Source: Paenibacillus sp. YN15
GTDB lineage: Bacteria > Bacillota > Bacilli > Paenibacillales > NBRC-103111
DNA length: 64,000 bases
Assembly: GCF_003285005.1 (NCBI RefSeq)
Contig: NZ_QMFA01000026.1
Span: forward strand, 29,646-93,645
Direction of reading: 5' to 3'
The position numbers were made by a program, and so were the translations under genes. How positions within the stretch are numbered: position 1 is the stretch's first letter; every line of letters starts with the position of its first letter. Below, piece by piece: positions 25,929-34,535 of this stretch. The notes beneath the pieces were generated by a model. The model searched no databases, had not been told where the DNA came from, and was given only the letters and a program-made list of their open reading frames with translations.

Positions 25929-26493
25929 AACTAACCGCTCCTCTTCACAGATTCATCAGCGCTCCGTCCTTTTCAAAGATCCTCGCACTGTAAAAGTCAA
26001 GCTTCTCCTGCTGTCGCGATCAATTATGAATTTTTCTTGACGTTTTTGATTATACTTCGTTAAAACGAACCTGTAAACCGCCTCATTTTGTCGAATACCC
26101 AGATTTTTATTGGACTTTGTTCAAAACCCTTGTTCTATATAGAAAAAATGCTTATATATATTATTAAAAGGCTATATTTCGTTATTGATAATGAGTATCC
26201 CCTTCTGTTATTTATCCACATTTCGACACAGGATTGCTCCATTTTTTAAAATTCCCCGAGTATTGTCCGACCCCTATCCAAGTCCTTCGACAATTCCATG
26301 AAGAAATGCTTTTGCGTCCTGTTCGTTGCAGAAAACGCTTTCCGGGGGACCTTTCTGCAGAAGTAGCCCCCTCCACTTCCGGCGCCCACTGGGAATAGAC
26401 ATTTGTTTTATTACAAGAGTTCATATACCTCTCCCGGGGTTATTTGAAACAAGCTATGCCAAAAATATTTTTATTTAATTGTTAGAATTATTA
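25929..26493. other. Long AT-rich intergenic region
   Basis: About 560 bp, markedly AT-rich compared with its surroundings. A 70-codon minus-strand frame (26212-26424) begins after GGGAGAGG but with only 3 nt spacing, and its peptide is unlike any family I know; I do not call it. No hairpin with a T run and no riboswitch core is visible. It may serve as a long upstream region for lutR. Confidence 0.4.
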
Positions 26494-26544
26494 TTGACGA
26501 AATTGTGAATGAATATATACTTAAATATAAACCCATCTGATGAC
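26494..26544 (+). promoter_or_regulatory. lutR promoter with LutR-type operator
   Basis: -35 TTGACG (26494-26499) and -10 TATACT (26516-26521), 16-bp spacer. CATCTGATGAC at 26534-26544 lies near the transcription start and matches the dyad GTCATCAGATGAC found before lutA. Autorepression by LutR is the simple reading. Confidence 0.7.
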
Positions 26545-26587
26545 CGGATTATTGGATGGCAGTCTATATATGTAGCGGGGTGAGCTT

Positions 26588-27313
26588 ATGCCATATTCCC
26601 GGGTCCAGCGCCGCAAAAGCTGTGAGCTGGTAGCGGAGCAGATCGAGGAGAGCATTAAGAACGGTTTGGTAAAGCCGGGAGAGCGGCTGGATTCCGTCGA
26701 GCAATTGGGCAAACGCTTTCAGGTAGGCCGCTCCACCATCCGTGAGGCCTTATCCGCCCTCCGCGCCACCGGGCTGGTGGAAATTCGCCAAGGGGAAGGC
26801 ACCTTTGTCGCCAAGGCGGAATCCCTTGAAGGGCCCGGGCCGCTGCGGCTGGTGGCGGGTCTTACCCGGCAGGAGGTGCTGGAATTTTTCGAGGTCCGCA
26901 AAATCGTGGAAGCGGGGGCCGCCTCCGCCGCCGCAGCCAAACGGACGCCGGAGCATTTGGCGGCCATGAAGGAGGCTTTGCAAGCCATGCAGAGCGCCGT
27001 CCGGGATGACCATCTGGGCGAGGAGGCCGACGCCCAGTTTCATCTGGCGGTAGCCGACGCTACCGGGAACCGAATGCTGGCGGGGCTGATGCTGCAAATC
27101 TCCGATACCCTCCAGGCGACCATGAAGGAAAGCCGGCGTTTATGGCTGTTTTCCGAGGACCGGACGCTGGAGAGGCTGCACAAGGAGCACAGCGCCATAT
27201 TTGATGCCATCGAGGAAGGCAACGCCCCTTTGGCCGGACAGCTGATGCTGGCCCATCTGTCCAAGGTGGAGCAGCTCCTCCTCCGCCATTGGCCGGACGA
27301 AACAACGGATTGA
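26588..27313 (+). CDS. lutR: GntR/FadR-family regulator of lactate utilisation
   Basis: A 241-aa regulator with an N-terminal winged helix (LDSVEQLGKRFQVGRSTIRE, then ALSALRATGLVEIRQGEGTFV) and a C-terminal FCD ligand-binding domain (EVRKIVEAGAA, ADAQFHLAVADATGN, KEHSAIFDAIEEGN) with the His/Asp residues that hold a metal-bound carboxylate in this family. It lies immediately before lutABC in the same direction, as in many Bacillus relatives of B. subtilis LutR. Start ATG 26588 follows GGGGTGAG. It probably represses lutABC until L-lactate is present; this rests on the synteny and shared operators. Confidence 0.9.
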   Translation: MPYSRVQRRKSCELVAEQIEESIKNGLVKPGERLDSVEQLGKRFQVGRSTIREALSALRATGLVEIRQGEGTFVAKAESLEGPGPLRLVAGLTRQEVLEFFEVRKIVEAGAASAAAAKRTPEHLAAMKEALQAMQSAVRDDHLGEEADAQFHLAVADATGNRMLAGLMLQISDTLQATMKESRRLWLFSEDRTLERLHKEHSAIFDAIEEGNAPLAGQLMLAHLSKVEQLLLRHWPDETTD

Positions 27314-27331
27314 TCCCCCCAAAGTCATCAG

Positions 27332-27344
27332 GTCATCAGATGAC
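27332..27344 (+). promoter_or_regulatory. LutR-type operator before lutA
   Basis: GTCATCAGATGAC is a 13-bp dyad, embedded in a wider AAGTCATC...GATGACTT inverted repeat (27323-27346). The same core occurs at the lutR promoter. It lies about 45 bp before the lutA start codon. Confidence 0.75.
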
Positions 27345-27388
27345 TTGCACTGCAGCAGACATTTATTTAATGAAAGGAGCAGTTGGAT

Positions 27389-28147
27389 ATGCGGGTTTCC
27401 CTGTTTATTACCTGTGTGGCCGATGCCATGTATCCCCAGGTGGGCAAAGCGGTGGTCCGCCTTTTGCGCCAATGCGGCTGTACCGTGGATTTTCCCGAGG
27501 GCCAGGTTTGCTGTGGCCAGCCGGCCTACAACAGCGGCTATCACGAGGATACCAAAAAAGCCGCCAAGCAGCTGATCCGGGCCTTCGCCCAATCGGAGCA
27601 TGTGGTGACCCCCTCCGGCTCCTGCGCCGCCATGATCCGGCATCATTACCCGATTCTACTGGCGGATGAGCCGGAATGGCATGAGAAGGCGGTGCAGTTG
27701 GCCGCCAAAACCTATGAATTCTCCGAGTTCCTGGTCCGGACGCCGGGTGTGGATGCTCTGCGGGCAGAGTTTCAGGGCACGGCAACCTACCACTGCTCCT
27801 GCCATATGACCCGCAGTCTGGGCGTGACCGAGGAGCCCCTTCAGCTGCTCCGGCGCATTGAAGGGCTGGAGTACGTGGAGCTGCCCTACAAGGAGGACTG
27901 CTGCGGCTTCGGCGGCACCTTTGCGGTGAAGATGCACGAAATCTCCGGGGAAATGGTGGATGAGAAGGCCCACCGGGTTATGGACACCGGGGCCACCGTG
28001 CTGCTGGGCTCGGATATGGCCTGCCTGATGAATATTGAAGGGCGGCTGCGCCGGCTGGGTTCTCCTATCAAGGCGTACCATGTAGCCGAGCTGCTGGAGG
28101 AAGGAGTGAGGCGCTATGAAGCCAGACATGCAGCCAACTCTCGATGA
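27389..28147 (+). CDS. lutA: L-lactate oxidation complex subunit LutA
   Basis: A 252-aa protein with two CCG (cysteine-rich) domains, each with the CX31-38CCX34-35CXXC pattern: VCCGQPAYNSGY...SGSCAAM in the first and CHCSCHM-like plus DCCGFGGTF...GSDMACL in the second. Such domains bind iron-sulfur clusters or pass electrons, as in glycolate oxidase GlpC-type subunits. ATG 27389 is used because GGAG lies at correct spacing. It overlaps lutB by 32 nt. LutABC together oxidise L-lactate to pyruvate for growth on lactate. Confidence 0.93.
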   Translation: MRVSLFITCVADAMYPQVGKAVVRLLRQCGCTVDFPEGQVCCGQPAYNSGYHEDTKKAAKQLIRAFAQSEHVVTPSGSCAAMIRHHYPILLADEPEWHEKAVQLAAKTYEFSEFLVRTPGVDALRAEFQGTATYHCSCHMTRSLGVTEEPLQLLRRIEGLEYVELPYKEDCCGFGGTFAVKMHEISGEMVDEKAHRVMDTGATVLLGSDMACLMNIEGRLRRLGSPIKAYHVAELLEEGVRRYEARHAANSR

Positions 28148-29621
28148 ACGGGTAGAGCACGCCGTGAAGGACCCTTTCCTCAAGCGGTCCCTGGCCGTAG
28201 CCCAGGAGCGCTTCCGGATGAACAAGGCGAATGCCGCCCAGGTGCTGGGCAACATCGAGGAATGGCGGGAGCGGGCGGAGGCCATCCGCAGCCATACGGT
28301 GGCCCATCTGGATGCTTACCTGGACCAGTTCTCTACGAATGTGGAGAAAAACGGGGGCAAGGTGTTTTTTGCGGAGAGCGATGAGGAAGTGGTGCAGTAC
28401 ATTCTTGATCTGGCCAAAGCCAAAAACGCCAAAACCGTCATCAAGGCCAAGTCCATGGTCTCCGAGGAAATCCACCTGAACCACCGGCTGGCGGAAATCG
28501 GCGTGGAGGCCATCGAGTCGGACCTGGGGGAATACATTATCCAGTTGGCGGGAGAAACCCCCTCCCATATTATTGTCCCGGCGATCCACAAGAACCGGAA
28601 GCAGGTGGCGGAGCTGTTCTCCCGGGTATCAGGGAAGCCTCTGCCGGAGGATACCACGGAGCTCACCCGCTACGCCCGCACTGTGCTGCGGGATAAATTT
28701 CAGAACGCCGACATCGGGCTGTCCGGCTGCAACTTCGCGGTAGCGGAGACCGGCTCTGTGGTGTTGGTTTCCAATGAGGGCAATGCCCGCCTGTCCACCT
28801 CCATCCCCAAAACCCATGTGGTCCTAATGGGCATGGAGCGGATTGTCCCGGGCTGGGAGGAGCTGGACACGGTGCTCTCCCTGCTCCCCCGCTCCGCCAC
28901 CGGGCAGAAGATCACCAGCTATGTCACAGCCATTACCGGCCCGCGCAAAAGCGATGACGTGGACGGCCCCGAGGAGCTGCACGTGGTCATCGTGGACAAC
29001 GGGCGCAGCAACGCCCTGGGCACGGAATACCAGAAGATTCTCAACTGCATCCGCTGCGGCGCCTGCCTGAACGTCTGCCCCGTCTACCGGCATATCGGCG
29101 GCCATGCTTACGGCAGCGTCTACCCCGGACCTATCGGCGCGGTGCTGACTCCCATCCTGAAGGGTTTTGAGAGCTGGGAGAAGCTGCCTTATCTCTCCAG
29201 CCTCTGCGGCGCCTGCACCGATGCCTGTCCCGTGCGGATACCCCTCCACGATTATCTCCTGGAGCTGCGCAAGGACGAGGTGGAGGAGAAGCGGACCCAT
29301 CCGGTGGAGCAGGTAATCTTCAAGGGCTTCGGTGCTGCCATGGCCAACCCCTGGGTGTACCGCGCCGGGCTGAAGCTGGCCAAGTACGGGCTGAAGCCCC
29401 TGTCCAAGGACGGCTTCATCCGCAAGGGGCCGAGCCTGCTGGGCAAGTGGACCAAAGCCCGGGATCTGCCTGCCCCTCCCATGGAGAGCTTCCGGGAGTG
29501 GTGGGAACGGGAGGGCAAGGGTGAAGCGGCAGGCAAGGATGAACCGGCCGAACCGCTTAACGGGCCGAGCCACAGACAGGAAGGCGATAGGCCAAAAGGA
29601 GGGGATGCGGATGGCCGCTAA
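28116..29621 (+). CDS. lutB: L-lactate oxidation iron-sulfur protein LutB
   Basis: A 501-aa protein. The N-terminal LUD domain (about residues 70-300: SMVSEEIHLNHRLAEIG, ETGSVVLVSNEGNARLS) is followed by two [4Fe-4S] ferredoxin motifs, CIRCGACLNVCPVY (about 310-323) and CGACTDACPV (about 367-376). The C-terminal tail beyond FREWWER is low complexity (Lys/Gly/Asp-rich). It overlaps lutA by 32 nt and lutC by 11 nt, indicating translational coupling. It passes electrons from lactate within the LutABC complex. Confidence 0.94.
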   Translation: MKPDMQPTLDERVEHAVKDPFLKRSLAVAQERFRMNKANAAQVLGNIEEWRERAEAIRSHTVAHLDAYLDQFSTNVEKNGGKVFFAESDEEVVQYILDLAKAKNAKTVIKAKSMVSEEIHLNHRLAEIGVEAIESDLGEYIIQLAGETPSHIIVPAIHKNRKQVAELFSRVSGKPLPEDTTELTRYARTVLRDKFQNADIGLSGCNFAVAETGSVVLVSNEGNARLSTSIPKTHVVLMGMERIVPGWEELDTVLSLLPRSATGQKITSYVTAITGPRKSDDVDGPEELHVVIVDNGRSNALGTEYQKILNCIRCGACLNVCPVYRHIGGHAYGSVYPGPIGAVLTPILKGFESWEKLPYLSSLCGACTDACPVRIPLHDYLLELRKDEVEEKRTHPVEQVIFKGFGAAMANPWVYRAGLKLAKYGLKPLSKDGFIRKGPSLLGKWTKARDLPAPPMESFREWWEREGKGEAAGKDEPAEPLNGPSHRQEGDRPKGGDADGR

Positions 29622-30318
29622 GGAGGAGTTTTTGCAGCGTTTGGCAAACAAGCTGGGACGGGAGCGGATGTATGAGGCTCCCCGCCCCCGCTGGGACACC
29701 CAGCCTTGGGACCATCTTCACAAGGACCTGGATCAAGCCGGGCTGGTGGCCCAATTCGCCGACGAATTGATGAAGTTGGGCGGCGTGGTAATTCCCGTAG
29801 CCAACGGGAAGCTGCTGCCCAAGGCTGTCAATGCTTATCTGACAGAGGCCGAATTCAAGAAGCTGATCGTATGGCCCGCAGGGGAGGAGCTGGACGGCGG
29901 CGAGCCGGCCGACGTATTCGCGGAGCAGGGGTATGAGGTAACCCGCTGGAGCGCCGCTGGGGACCGGGACAGCCTGGTCCGCGCCGCGGAGTCCGCCCAT
30001 GCCGGGCTGGTGTATGCGGCTCACGGCATCTCCGAGACAGGGTCTATTGTCCTCTACAACCGCGGGGACCGGGGCCGGGTGGTCAGCCTTTTGCCCAACC
30101 AGCTCCTGGTGGCGGTGCGGGGCAGCACCGTGGTGCCGCGGATTACCCAGGTGCTGGCCGGTCTGCCCGGCCGGGCCCTGGACTACAGCTGCGTCAACAT
30201 CATCACCGGCCCCAGCCGCACCTCGGACATCGAGATGGATCTGACCATCGGCGTTCACGGCCCCGGCCGGATTGCGGTTTTTCTGATCGAGGACCATCTG
30301 GCTGAGGAGCCGCACTAG
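29611..30318 (+). CDS. lutC: L-lactate oxidation subunit LutC
   Basis: A 235-aa LUD-domain protein (MAAKEEFLQRLANKLGRER, GISETGSIVLYNRGDRGRV, VNIITGPSRTSDIEMDLTIG, VHGPGR). ATG 29611 is selected because AAGGAGG lies 8 nt upstream; earlier in-frame ATGs lie within lutB without a site. It completes the lutABC operon and is followed by a strong terminator. Confidence 0.93.
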   Translation: MAAKEEFLQRLANKLGRERMYEAPRPRWDTQPWDHLHKDLDQAGLVAQFADELMKLGGVVIPVANGKLLPKAVNAYLTEAEFKKLIVWPAGEELDGGEPADVFAEQGYEVTRWSAAGDRDSLVRAAESAHAGLVYAAHGISETGSIVLYNRGDRGRVVSLLPNQLLVAVRGSTVVPRITQVLAGLPGRALDYSCVNIITGPSRTSDIEMDLTIGVHGPGRIAVFLIEDHLAEEPH

Positions 30319-30350
30319 CAAACCGCCCTTCCCCCGGCATTGAGCTGCAA

Positions 30351-30390
30351 AAAGGCCCCACCATGCGAAATTTTCGCAGGTGGGGCTTGA
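30351..30390. terminator. Bidirectional terminator
   Basis: GCCCCACC (30355-30362) pairs with GGTGGGGC (30379-30386), and an inner TGCGAAA/TTTCGCA pair extends the stem. A run flanks the left side. It separates lutC from the convergent 30.4-kb gene. Confidence 0.8.
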
Positions 30391-30392
30391 TC

Positions 30393-30902
30393 TTACAACA
30401 ATTCCGCCAGCTTCCACTCCGGGGAGCCGTCCCGGGACAAAAACCAGATATGGGTGAACACCCCTGCCGGCAGATCCACCTCCGTCAGCCGTGGCAGGAA
30501 ATCCGACATGCCGAAGACGGGCGAGGCGTTGCGGATCAAAAGAGCAATGGGATAGCTCATGCTGTAGGCGCTGCGTTTGCCCACCTTTTTGCGGATGAGA
30601 TGGTTCAGCTCCTTCAGAAGATGGTCGATGGTCACGCCCTCCTGCCGGGGCTCGGGAATCCGCTTATTAAACACATCCATGGCCTCCTGCTGGCTGGCAA
30701 ACAGATGGGTGATCTCCACCCCCAGCTTGCGGCGCGCTCCCCCCTTCTCCTCCAGCACCGCATCCGGCCGCTCCTGCTGGAACAACAGCCGGTAGCCTGG
30801 CCCGTGGCCCAGACGGTTATACTCCCGGATCAGCAGGAGAATGGCCTCCCGCTCCCAAGCCCGCTTGCCGATTTTCTCCTGGGCGTTCTCCGTGCCGCTC
30901 AT
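30393..30902 (-). CDS. Unknown protein, possible PD-(D/E)xK-like nuclease fold
   Basis: A 169-aa soluble protein that I do not recognise by name. RPDAVLEEKGG...KLGVEITHLF (about residues 47-68) has the spacing of a PD-(D/E)xK-like core (Asp, then E-x-T in place of E-x-K), and the C-terminal half is alternating helix and strand (YPIALLIRNASPVFGMSDFL, FTHIWFLSRDG). ATG 30902 has GGGGAGGTGAGG upstream. It lies 32 nt downstream of the TOPRIM gene in the same direction, so it may be the third gene of that cassette, yet its GC is host-like while the other two are AT-rich. Nuclease activity is a hypothesis. Confidence 0.6.
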   Translation of the reverse strand: MSGTENAQEKIGKRAWEREAILLLIREYNRLGHGPGYRLLFQQERPDAVLEEKGGARRKLGVEITHLFASQQEAMDVFNKRIPEPRQEGVTIDHLLKELNHLIRKKVGKRSAYSMSYPIALLIRNASPVFGMSDFLPRLTEVDLPAGVFTHIWFLSRDGSPEWKLAELL

Positions 30903-30934
30903 GGCCTCACCTCCCCTATGGCCAAGTGGACAAC

Positions 30935-31708
30935 TTAATCTTTTCTTAATTCGATTAGGCCCAAATCCAGCAGCATAATACATAATAAACTTAATAAACG
31001 GTATTTATGATTTGCAGCATAATTCAGCTCTTGCCGCTCAAAAATAAACAGGTTCGTATCGGAAAAATGATCCAGGTCATAGCTTGCTATTCCCAGTTGC
31101 GCAAAGGCCCTACTCATTTCCGCAACGGCGTGAATCAAAGAAGCTTCATCCAGCCTGCTCTGGTTATGCTTGCACATATCCAAATATTGCTTAAGCTGCT
31201 TCCCCAACTCGAATTCCTGGTCAAAAACATCATCAATAAAAGCGGAGGCCGTAAAGCTTTCAATGCAGGGGTAACTCAAAAGCAGCAGCCCTTGGCGCTC
31301 CATGCCATTGTCTCTTGCATTGGCCAATAAACGGATAAGGTTGGCAATATGTCTGGCGTCTGTATTCGATTTTACATCACGGTCAAACAGATAATAAATG
31401 GCTGCCCGGTCAACTGGAAATTTATATTCTTCGATCAGCCGTTCAAACAGAGTATCCAGATAGTCGTTGCTGTTCGAAACTGTGGAAAGTGCGGACTGCT
31501 CCGAGTTCACGACGAAAATGGAGGACGGGATGCCGTCCTTGTCATTATATTTTTGATACCGGTTCATCCGGTCCAACTTTTCATATTGATAATCAAAAAC
31601 TTGTGTAAAAATCTTATGAAGCAGATAAAATTCTGTCCGTTCCCCTTCTACAACCAGCAGAATCTTCCCGATATTCTTATCCTTGTGTATGTGTATAGTC
31701 GTCATCAC
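30935..31708 (-). CDS. TOPRIM-like RloB/AbiL-type protein
   Basis: A 257-aa protein. ILLVVEGERTEFYLL (about residues 16-30) is the TOPRIM glutamate strand, and YYLFDRDVKS (105-114) is the following DxD strand. LLLLSYPCIESF is shared with RloB-like proteins. The combination is typical of the second gene in AAA-ATPase/TOPRIM pairs such as RloAB, AbiL and PARIS, where the TOPRIM protein is the toxic nuclease. It overlaps the ATPase gene by 32 nt, a strong sign of joint translation. Composition is AT-rich. A link to a named system needs structural comparison; the pairing itself is clear. Confidence 0.75.
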   Translation of the reverse strand: MMTTIHIHKDKNIGKILLVVEGERTEFYLLHKIFTQVFDYQYEKLDRMNRYQKYNDKDGIPSSIFVVNSEQSALSTVSNSNDYLDTLFERLIEEYKFPVDRAAIYYLFDRDVKSNTDARHIANLIRLLANARDNGMERQGLLLLSYPCIESFTASAFIDDVFDQEFELGKQLKQYLDMCKHNQSRLDEASLIHAVAEMSRAFAQLGIASYDLDHFSDTNLFIFERQELNYAANHKYRLLSLLCIMLLDLGLIELRKD

Positions 31709-32834
31709 GATATTGAGGCACCCCTCCGAACACGCCTGCTGTATACATCTTCTCCAGGTTCTGCGCTACACGCGGCTGCTCTGAAGAAAAGCGCTTAAGG
31801 GAGCTCCCTTCCATCCCATTAAAATCCACTGCGTAAATCTGATCAGGTCTTAACAAGGAGTTGGACAGCAAGTTGGTTGAGTGAGTCACAACAAAAAGTT
31901 GCGCATTGGAGGAATTGTTCATAAAGTATCGGACCAGCAGCTCCTCCAAAAAATTATGAAGCCCACTGCTGAATTCATCAATGATTAGCATTCCCCCATT
32001 CTGAACCACATGGAAGAAAGGCGGCAGCAAACGAAGCAGCTTTTGATTTCCTAAGGATTCCCAAGGAAAAGGAATGGGTTCCCCTACTCCCTCGCGCTTG
32101 AAAAAAATCTCCGCTTCATTCACAGACTTGATCGTAACGATCTTCCCCTTGCTTTCCTGGCCATATTCAATTCTTTGGTTAAATCCAAATTGCTCGAAAA
32201 ACTGATTGATCGTTTTCACTCCGATTTCCTGCAGGTAATCAGTAATATTCAGAGAAAATTTTCCTGGTGAGAATACCCTTTCCTTATACCCATCCACAAA
32301 CACGGAATTTAGTAAAAAGTCGAACCACTTTTTGAGAAGGGGCTGCATCCGAAATTTGGTATTAAAAAAAATCTCCCTTAAAAGAAGTCCTTCGGGGGTT
32401 ATGTCTTCAAAGACTTTATTCTCCGTTATGGTTGAAGTGGCGTTGCTTCCAATCCGATCTATTGCCGTTTCTCCATCTACAAGGAGTTTTTCAATAAAAT
32501 GTTTCTTCTCAATATGAAATTCCAGGATATATTGGATTGTTTCCCCTTCAACATCAAACTCATACTTTATAAATATTTCTTTCTTCCTTGAAAAAAGACA
32601 GCGGTCAGAGGTTAAGGTGGATATTTTTTCAGCAAATAAAAGGTCAAGCAAAATCTCAAGAGCACGAATTGCATTAGTCTTCCCTGATGCGTTCGCACCA
32701 AAAAGAAAACATCCCTTAACAATATCCTTATGCACATTGGTGCCTGAGAGGCTTTTGTAGCCGGTAGCGGTCATATCAATCTTCGTTCTATTCTTGAATG
32801 ATCTGAAGTTCTCCATTTCAATACTTCTTAACAT
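31677..32834 (-). CDS. AAA_15/AAA_21-type ATPase (RloA/AbiL-like)
   Basis: A 385-aa ABC-class ATPase without membrane segments. IEMENFRSFKN opens the domain as in RecF/OLD-like proteins, Walker A is FGANASGKTN (about 45-54), Walker B is MLIIDEFSSGLH (about 278-289), and FVVTHSTNLLS is the H-loop. A coiled or helical insertion lies in between. It is the first gene of the AT-rich pair with the TOPRIM protein. In known systems the ATPase senses phage proteins and releases or activates the TOPRIM partner. ATG 32834 follows GGGGTGGTG. Confidence 0.85.
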   Translation of the reverse strand: MLRSIEMENFRSFKNRTKIDMTATGYKSLSGTNVHKDIVKGCFLFGANASGKTNAIRALEILLDLLFAEKISTLTSDRCLFSRKKEIFIKYEFDVEGETIQYILEFHIEKKHFIEKLLVDGETAIDRIGSNATSTITENKVFEDITPEGLLLREIFFNTKFRMQPLLKKWFDFLLNSVFVDGYKERVFSPGKFSLNITDYLQEIGVKTINQFFEQFGFNQRIEYGQESKGKIVTIKSVNEAEIFFKREGVGEPIPFPWESLGNQKLLRLLPPFFHVVQNGGMLIIDEFSSGLHNFLEELLVRYFMNNSSNAQLFVVTHSTNLLSNSLLRPDQIYAVDFNGMEGSSLKRFSSEQPRVAQNLEKMYTAGVFGGVPQYRDDDYTHTQG

Positions 32835-32948
32835 GTAAACACCACCCCTTCCCTTCTACATTTATCATATACCCACGTGTAATTATTATACACCACAGAT
32901 GGAATATACCGTAATTTTTTTACGTTATAAATTCATTCAAATTTCCCT

Positions 32949-33734
32949 CTACGACCCTGCGCCGCGGTACCGGCTGACGCCGAAGTTCCAGAAGGCCAGG
33001 GCTCCCGCGAAGAATACGCCGCCCACCACCGGAGTCAGCAGGGCGATATGCCCCCAGGCCGCCCGGTCGAGAAAATACGCCGCCGGATAGAAGCCCACAA
33101 AAGCAAAGGGCAAAATCCCCGTCAGCAGCACGGTAATGGCCCGGTTGTAGATGGTCACCGGATAGCGCCCGTAATTCTGAATGTTCCACACCAGCGGCAG
33201 AATTCCGGTAGGAGCATCCGTAAAAAAGGAGATGGCGGTAAAAGCAATATAGATACCGGCATATACCATAATGGAGCCCAGCACCAGCACCGCCAGCACC
33301 AACGGGTCGTACCAGGCAAATTCCAGACCTGCCGAGGGCCAGGTCAGGGCCATAATCACCAGTCCCACCACCGATCCGGCCAGGGACGGCGGGTCCAGAT
33401 TTTCCAGAGCCAGCTGGGTCAGGTTATAGGCGGGACGGGTCAGAATCCGGTCCATTTCCCCTTTGACGATATAGCGCTCCGTAAAGTTCCAGAGATTGAA
33501 GCAGCAGTTGAAAATGCCGTAGGGCACCATAAAATACCCGTAGACAAACAGCATCTGGGATTCCGTCCAGCCGTCCAGAAGCTGGGTGTGAAGAAACACC
33601 ACCAATAGAAAGAACAGGTTGACTCCCTGAAACATCAAGTCGGACAAGATTTCCACCAGCAGGTCCATCCGGTACGCCAGGCGAATCTTCATATAGGTCT
33701 TCAAGTAGTCCCATCCAAGAGACAGATAAAACAT
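32949..33734 (-). CDS. ABC-2-type transporter permease (DUF990-like), second subunit
   Basis: A 261-aa protein with six predicted membrane spans (VNLFFLLVVFLHTQLL, LMVYAGIYIAFTAISFF-type, FYPAAYFLDRAAWGHIALL). The motif ALENLDPPSLAGSVVGL and the start MFYLSLGWDYLKTYMKIRLAYR are typical of DUF990 permeases. It forms a heteromeric exporter with the preceding permease (6-nt gap) and ATPase. The substrate is unknown; related trios are annotated as multidrug or lipid-type exporters. Confidence 0.87.
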   Translation of the reverse strand: MFYLSLGWDYLKTYMKIRLAYRMDLLVEILSDLMFQGVNLFFLLVVFLHTQLLDGWTESQMLFVYGYFMVPYGIFNCCFNLWNFTERYIVKGEMDRILTRPAYNLTQLALENLDPPSLAGSVVGLVIMALTWPSAGLEFAWYDPLVLAVLVLGSIMVYAGIYIAFTAISFFTDAPTGILPLVWNIQNYGRYPVTIYNRAITVLLTGILPFAFVGFYPAAYFLDRAAWGHIALLTPVVGGVFFAGALAFWNFGVSRYRGAGS

Positions 33735-33740
33735 GTCCGC

Positions 33741-34535
33741 TCACCCTCCCTGCACAAACAGCCGCGTTCTGGCCAGCCGCCACATGAGTAGAATCGGAAT
33801 GCAAAGCACAATCAGCCACAGGGTCTGTACCCCCAGCACATTGGCAATGCCGATGCCCCCGCCCTTGCCGGAGAAAACAGCGCTGGGCAGGTAGGTAATG
33901 GCCTGAAACGGCAGCAGGCGCAGCACCGTCTCCGCCCAGCCGGGGAAGAAGGAAACGGGAATAATGAGGCCGGAGAACAGGTCCACCATCACCCGTTTGA
34001 ACCTCATCATCCCCTCGCTATTTTCCATGAAGAATGAAAACAGGCCTGTCATAATATTAATCTGAGAGTTAATTACGAAGCTGAAGAAAAGCATCAGGAA
34101 AAAAGCCGCCCACACCTGCGGGTCCTTAGGGAACTGGATAGGGAACAGCGCCCAGACCAGCAGCATGCCCGGGGTGGAAAACAGGAGCAGCCGGAAGAGG
34201 CCTTCGCCCAGTCCCTGCATCATCTTCACCGCCAGATACGGATAGGGCCGGATGAATTGGATTGCCACACTGCCGTCGCGGATTTCATTGGCAATTTCCC
34301 GGTCCAGATTGTTGAAATAAAACGCCCGCGCCATCCAGGCCACCGCCACATAAGTGGTCATCTGGGCCATATTCATGCCGCCCAGCCCGTCGGCTCCCGA
34401 ATAGATGGCGCTCCACAGGAAATATTGGGCCCCGATATTCACCAGATAAATCACGATTCCCGTGTAATAGTTCATCCGGTATGCCAGCATGGACAGAAAA
34501 CGGATGCGGATGAACTCCGCATACAAGCCGATCAT
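33741..34535 (-). CDS. ABC-2-type transporter permease (DUF990-like), first subunit
   Basis: A 264-aa multi-pass membrane protein (MIGLYAEFIRIRFLSMLAYR, then six hydrophobic segments). MARAFYFNNLDREIANEIRD and GSVAIQFIRPYPYLAVKM are conserved between subunits of this family and match the partner's TERYIVKGEMDRILTRP region in position. Its start overlaps the ATPase stop by 4 nt. Confidence 0.87.
   Translation of the reverse strand: MIGLYAEFIRIRFLSMLAYRMNYYTGIVIYLVNIGAQYFLWSAIYSGADGLGGMNMAQMTTYVAVAWMARAFYFNNLDREIANEIRDGSVAIQFIRPYPYLAVKMMQGLGEGLFRLLLFSTPGMLLVWALFPIQFPKDPQVWAAFFLMLFFSFVINSQINIMTGLFSFFMENSEGMMRFKRVMVDLFSGLIIPVSFFPGWAETVLRLLPFQAITYLPSAVFSGKGGGIGIANVLGVQTLWLIVLCIPILLMWRLARTRLFVQGG

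Noticed and set aside
26212..26424. 70-codon minus-strand frame in the AT-rich gap
   Set aside because: The ribosome-site-like GGGAGAGG is only 3 nt from the start, and the peptide resembles no family. Evidence is too weak to call a gene.
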